7,463 nt of DNA from Smithellaceae bacterium (GTDB taxonomy: Bacteria > Desulfobacterota > Syntrophia > Syntrophales > Smithellaceae), in assembly GCA_028704195.1 (NCBI GenBank), contig JAQVLL010000089.1, forward strand, positions 1 to 7,463, read 5' to 3'. Shown piece by piece: positions 5,518-7,463 of the stretch. Under the pieces are notes generated by a model. It was not told the DNA's origin. It saw only the letters and a list, made by a program, of their open reading frames with translations, and made no database searches. Every line of letters begins with the position of its first letter. The first letter of the stretch is position 1. The translations under genes were made by a program, and so were the position numbers.

Positions 5518-5536
5518 CTGTCCAGTTTTTGGGGAG
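5518..5536 (-). repeat. IS terminal inverted repeat, orfA-side end
   Basis: Read on the minus strand this is CTCCCCAAAAACTGGACAG, ending about 48 bases before the orfA start codon, a normal distance for the left end of an IS3 element. The CCCC-A-run-ACTGGACA arrangement is typical of this family. Confidence 0.65.
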
Positions 5537-5766
5537 TATTATAGAAACTCAAATTAAACATATCTTGCCATCCTGTGCCCTACCCTGCCGATCAATGAAT
5601 AAAAGGCTAAAGAGATTCCCAATGGGAATAATGAACCGTCGGAAGAATGCCCGGAACGTTATTTGGGTTACATGGTTCTTATCCAATTTTTTTTGTCCAA
5701 AAGTGGGGATTTTTTAAAGTTAAGAAAAAAGCACGTTGGCATTAATTGTAAGTAATTGATTTTATT
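5537..5766. other. Stretch between the IS and tRNA-Gln, no supported gene
   Basis: No gene with a ribosome site or recognisable domain is visible. A 62-codon plus-strand frame (5529-5717) begins inside the IS terminal repeat and is not credible as a gene as it stands. Its residues IKHILPSCALPCRSMNK faintly recall the LLPICAxCKKI segment at the C-terminus of some sensor proteins, so this could be a decayed remnant of the gene broken by the IS. That is weak. At 5694-5709, TGTCCAAAAGTGGGGA resembles the IS end. On the minus strand, a T6 run (complement of 5725-5730) lies downstream of the tRNA and may contribute to ending its transcript, though no firm hairpin precedes it. Confidence 0.4.
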
Positions 5767-5840
5767 TGGCTGGGGAACAAGGATTCGAACCTTGATTAAC
5801 GGAGTCAGAGTCCGGCGTCCTACCATTGAACGATTCCCCA
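5767..5840 (-). tRNA. tRNA-Gln (anticodon CTG)
   Basis: On the minus strand the sequence folds as a tRNA. The seven-pair acceptor stem is TGGGGAA/TTCCCCA, and the T arm is CAAGG-TTCGAAT-CCTTG. The anticodon loop CTCTGAC has T33, anticodon CTG and A37, which decodes CAG as glutamine. The discriminator G and an encoded CCA close the 3' end (5767-5769). The first anticodon-stem pair appears to be C-T, while the other four are canonical. A strong promoter lies upstream on the same strand. The adjacent IS did not insert into the tRNA gene. Confidence 0.95.
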
Positions 5841-5899
5841 GCAGGATCACATTGAAAACGCTTTACTCTTTCGGATGATACCCGTTTCGAGCGGGGGTG

Positions 5900-5928
5900 A
5901 CTATAATGCGATTGATTTTTTATGTCAA
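5900..5928 (-). promoter_or_regulatory. Sigma-70-type promoter of tRNA-Gln with GC-rich discriminator
   Basis: Read on the minus strand: TTGACA (5928-5923), 17 bases, TATAGT (5905-5900), the same boxes and spacing as the promoter at 3871. It is followed by the C-rich CACCCCCGC (5899-5891), the kind of discriminator linked to stringent control of stable RNA genes. The predicted start near 5893 gives a leader of about 50 bases before the tRNA 5' end at 5840. Confidence 0.8.
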
Positions 5929-6160
5929 CAAATTTTCCTGTTTTATGAAGTAGAAAAATTAATACAGGATCAATGAAAGAAGATCTTTTGAAAAGCATTT
6001 AATTTCATTGGGCATAAAAGGGACCCGTGGCGCCGGTCACTTCTTTTTCTTCCTTGTAATGATTCAATTTTTGACGTAAGTTAATACAAATCCTTTTGAA
6101 CGGATTATTTATTATTTTAAACAACGGAGTTCTTTATTTGTAATTTCTGATTAAGGCAGG
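5929..6160. other. Intergenic region between the tRNA promoter and the cupin gene
   Basis: No coding sequence is supported. GTGGC (6027-6031), loop GCCG and GTCAC (6036-6040) form a five-pair stem with one G-U pair, followed by TTCTTTTTC. This is a marginal plus-strand terminator, although no obvious gene precedes it. A cupin promoter must lie here or a little downstream, but I could not find a -35/-10 pair with proper spacing; TTGACG near 6077 has no partner -10. Confidence 0.4.
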
Positions 6161-6173
6161 AAAGGAGAATACG

Positions 6174-6509
6174 ATGACGGGGGACTTCATCCAAATAGGA
6201 AATTTAACCGATGTTATAAAACTTAAGGACCTGGCGGCCTATCAGGACCATTCTGTGGTCAGCCGGGAAATCATCAGGAAACCGGCAGGAACGATGACTG
6301 TGTTTGCTTTTGATCAGGGGGAGGGATTGAGTGAACATACCGCTCCTTTTGATGCAGTGGTTTTCCTGCTTGAAGGTGAAGCCGAAATTACCATCGATCA
6401 CAAGCCCTATTCGGTCAAGGAAGGTGAAATGATCATTATGCCGGCCCATAAGCCCCATGCTCTTAAAGCCATGACAAAGTACAAAATGCTGCTGGTGATG
6501 ATCAAATAA
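6174..6509 (+). CDS. Small single-domain cupin protein
   Basis: A 111-residue protein spanning one cupin_2 beta-barrel. Motif 1 is seen as GLSEHTAPFDAVVFLLEGEAEI (about residues 51-72) and motif 2 as GEMIIMPAHKPHALKA (84-99). Metal-ligand candidates are His55, His92 and His95. The usual second His and the Glu of motif 1 are Ala57 and Ala61 or Asp60. The EHTAPFDA pattern is, as far as I recall, normal for this small cupin subfamily rather than a mutation. AAAGGAGA (6161-6168) just before the ATG is a strong ribosome site. No signal peptide is present, so it is cytoplasmic. The substrate is unknown: members are variously sensors, isomerases or dioxygenases. It may be co-transcribed with the membrane gene 114 bases downstream, but that gap is wide enough for a separate promoter. 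Confidence 0.88.
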   Translation: MTGDFIQIGNLTDVIKLKDLAAYQDHSVVSREIIRKPAGTMTVFAFDQGEGLSEHTAPFDAVVFLLEGEAEITIDHKPYSVKEGEMIIMPAHKPHALKAMTKYKMLLVMIK

Positions 6510-6623
6510 GGAGTGCGTGTTGAACGCTTTAAAAGCAGTGTAGATTGAGCTTACGATCTGATGTTCACATGTACGGTAATGAAGGAGTACATAATCAATA
6601 TCACATTGTCAGGATAGGCTGTT

Positions 6624-7334
6624 ATGAAAGAATTCGATTTGGAATCATTGTCGACGTTTGATGGCAAGAATGGCAGACCCTGTTTCATAGCTCATGGGGA
6701 TAAAGTTATTGATGTCAGTGCGAGCAAGCTGTGGAAAACAGGAACTCACATGAAACGCCATCAGGCTGGCACTGATCTTACCTCTGACATTTCAGCCGCA
6801 CCTCACGGGACAGAGGTGCTGGATAAATATCCGCAGGTCGGGGTATTAAAGAAAAAGGCCGCAGAAAAATATATGCCGGACTTTCTGGAAATGTTGATGG
6901 AGAGAGTGCCTTTTTTACGGCGGCATCCGCACCCCATGATCGTTCATTTTCCCATGGTGTTTTCGATTTCGCCTTCGTTTTTCTATCTTCTCTATATCAT
7001 TACAGGCATGCAATCTTTCGAAACAACGGCTCTTCATTGTCTGGGGGCCGATATTCTATTTATTCCGCCCTCGATCGCTACGGGCTTTTTAACATGGTGG
7101 GTGAATTATCAGGCAAAACCCATGAAGCCCGTGCGCATTAAAATTTACTCTTCTTTTATTCTTTGGACGGTTGCCATCATTGCTTTTCTCTGGCGAATTC
7201 TATCGCCGGAGGCTTTTGTTCTTGGTGGGAAAGAAGTCATTATATATTTCATGCTCCTTCTTTCCATGGCTGTCATCGTGTCTGTGATCGGATATTATGG
7301 AGGCGGTTTAACATTTCCCCACGAGAAAAAATAA
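6624..7334 (+). CDS. Cytochrome b5-like heme-binding domain fused to a DUF2231 membrane domain
   Basis: This is a 236-residue protein. Residues about 4-75 form a bacterial cytochrome b5-like heme/steroid-binding domain: FDLESLSTFDGKNGRPCFIA, KVIDVSASKLWKTGTHMKRHQAGTDLT, then AAPHGTEVL. Candidate heme ligands are His42, His46 and His61. Residues about 100-228 match DUF2231, with the HPHPMIVHFP motif (101-110) and four likely membrane helices near 108-127, 138-160, 174-193 and 203-226. There is no signal peptide, so the heme domain is probably cytoplasmic and anchored to the membrane. I infer a membrane electron-carrier or redox-sensing role; the partner is unknown. AGGATAGG (6611-6618) is an acceptable ribosome site. 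The cupin gene precedes it in the same direction, possibly in one operon. The architecture looks intact. Confidence 0.85.
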   Translation: MKEFDLESLSTFDGKNGRPCFIAHGDKVIDVSASKLWKTGTHMKRHQAGTDLTSDISAAPHGTEVLDKYPQVGVLKKKAAEKYMPDFLEMLMERVPFLRRHPHPMIVHFPMVFSISPSFFYLLYIITGMQSFETTALHCLGADILFIPPSIATGFLTWWVNYQAKPMKPVRIKIYSSFILWTVAIIAFLWRILSPEAFVLGGKEVIIYFMLLLSMAVIVSVIGYYGGGLTFPHEKK

Positions 7335-7463
7335 CATTATCCGCATTCAGTGTCTTATGGTGATGAGACCGATTCTATATCGCTACGGCATTTCATCAGG
7401 CAAAGGCATTGTTAGTGTGTATTATGTTATTATTGTAAGGTAAGCAGATACGCTTTGGATTCG
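7335..7463. other. Right-end non-coding sequence
   Basis: These 129 bases have no supported gene, clear terminator or promoter. A 26-codon frame at 7363-7443 lacks a ribosome site and is not called. Confidence 0.4.

Larger units (their letters stand above)
4123..5536 (-). mobile_element. IS3-family insertion sequence, about 1.41 kb
   Basis: The element is defined by the orfA/orfB pair on the minus strand and by imperfect terminal repeats outside them. Its length falls within the usual 1.2-1.55 kb of IS3 elements. Both transposase frames are uninterrupted, the DDE triad is present and a programmed frameshift site is intact, so it may still be functional. No target-site duplication can be seen next to these ends. 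Either the exact ends are a few bases off, the flanks have changed since insertion, or a deletion accompanied it. The tail between the orfB stop and the inferred end is rather long (about 190 bases) and rich in inverted repeats. Confidence 0.8.

Noticed and set aside
5529..5717. 62-codon plus-strand frame next to the IS
   Set aside because: Its start codon lies inside the IS terminal repeat, there is no ribosome site, and the similarity to sensor C-termini is too faint to call a gene.
6076..6110. Possible sigma-70 promoter TTGACG before the cupin gene
   Set aside because: At 17-base spacing the -10 position reads TTTTGA; no acceptable -10 is found at 16-18 bases.
7363..7443. 26-codon frame at the right end
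   Set aside because: No ribosome site, no recognisable sequence, and it is short enough to be expected by chance.
1..7463. CRISPR array, riboswitch or phage system
   Set aside because: No regularly spaced identical repeats, no recognisable riboswitch core and no phage structural, integrase or defence genes were seen on either strand.

Overview
The window reads as a bacterial chromosome segment of moderate GC, most likely from a deltaproteobacterial-type anaerobe (Desulfobacterota, for example a Syntrophus- or Smithella-like organism). This placement is an inference from three things: a textbook sigma-54 promoter, a type IV pilus/type II secretion-derived c-di-GMP module, and a cytochrome b5-like/DUF2231 fusion of a kind I associate with that group. 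No single marker gene proves it.

Layout. Positions 1-197 are a regulatory region with a consensus sigma-54 promoter (TGGCAC-N5-TTGCT, 120-135). It drives a signalling protein (198-1916) made of tandem 76-residue repeats derived from MshEN-type half-domains, a GspE/PilB N-terminal (MshEN) domain and a C-terminal GGDEF domain. The GGDEF domain has lost its catalytic residues but keeps an RxxD inhibitory-site motif. A repeat-bearing intergenic region (1917-2225) precedes a thiolase-like protein (2226-3731) that lacks the thiolase cysteines. After a weak terminator comes a near-consensus sigma-70 promoter (3871-3899). It now leads only into the N-terminal stub of a membrane protein, which is cut off by an IS3-family insertion sequence (about 4123-5536, genes on the minus strand). 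The IS has overlapping orfA/orfB with an A AAA AAG frameshift signal. Beyond it lies a short unexplained stretch, then tRNA-Gln(CTG) on the minus strand with its own strong promoter. The right end carries a small cupin protein (6174-6509) and a cytochrome b5-like/DUF2231 membrane protein (6624-7334).

The genes do not form one pathway. The window looks like several independent transcription units with one transposon-disrupted locus between them. The most distinctive object is the sigma-54-controlled MshEN-repeat/degenerate-GGDEF protein: it resembles a c-di-GMP receptor or scaffold separated from the assembly ATPase that normally carries MshEN. The IS tail is also unusual, with a palindrome and a long hairpin containing an inverted pair of DnaA-box-like sequences.
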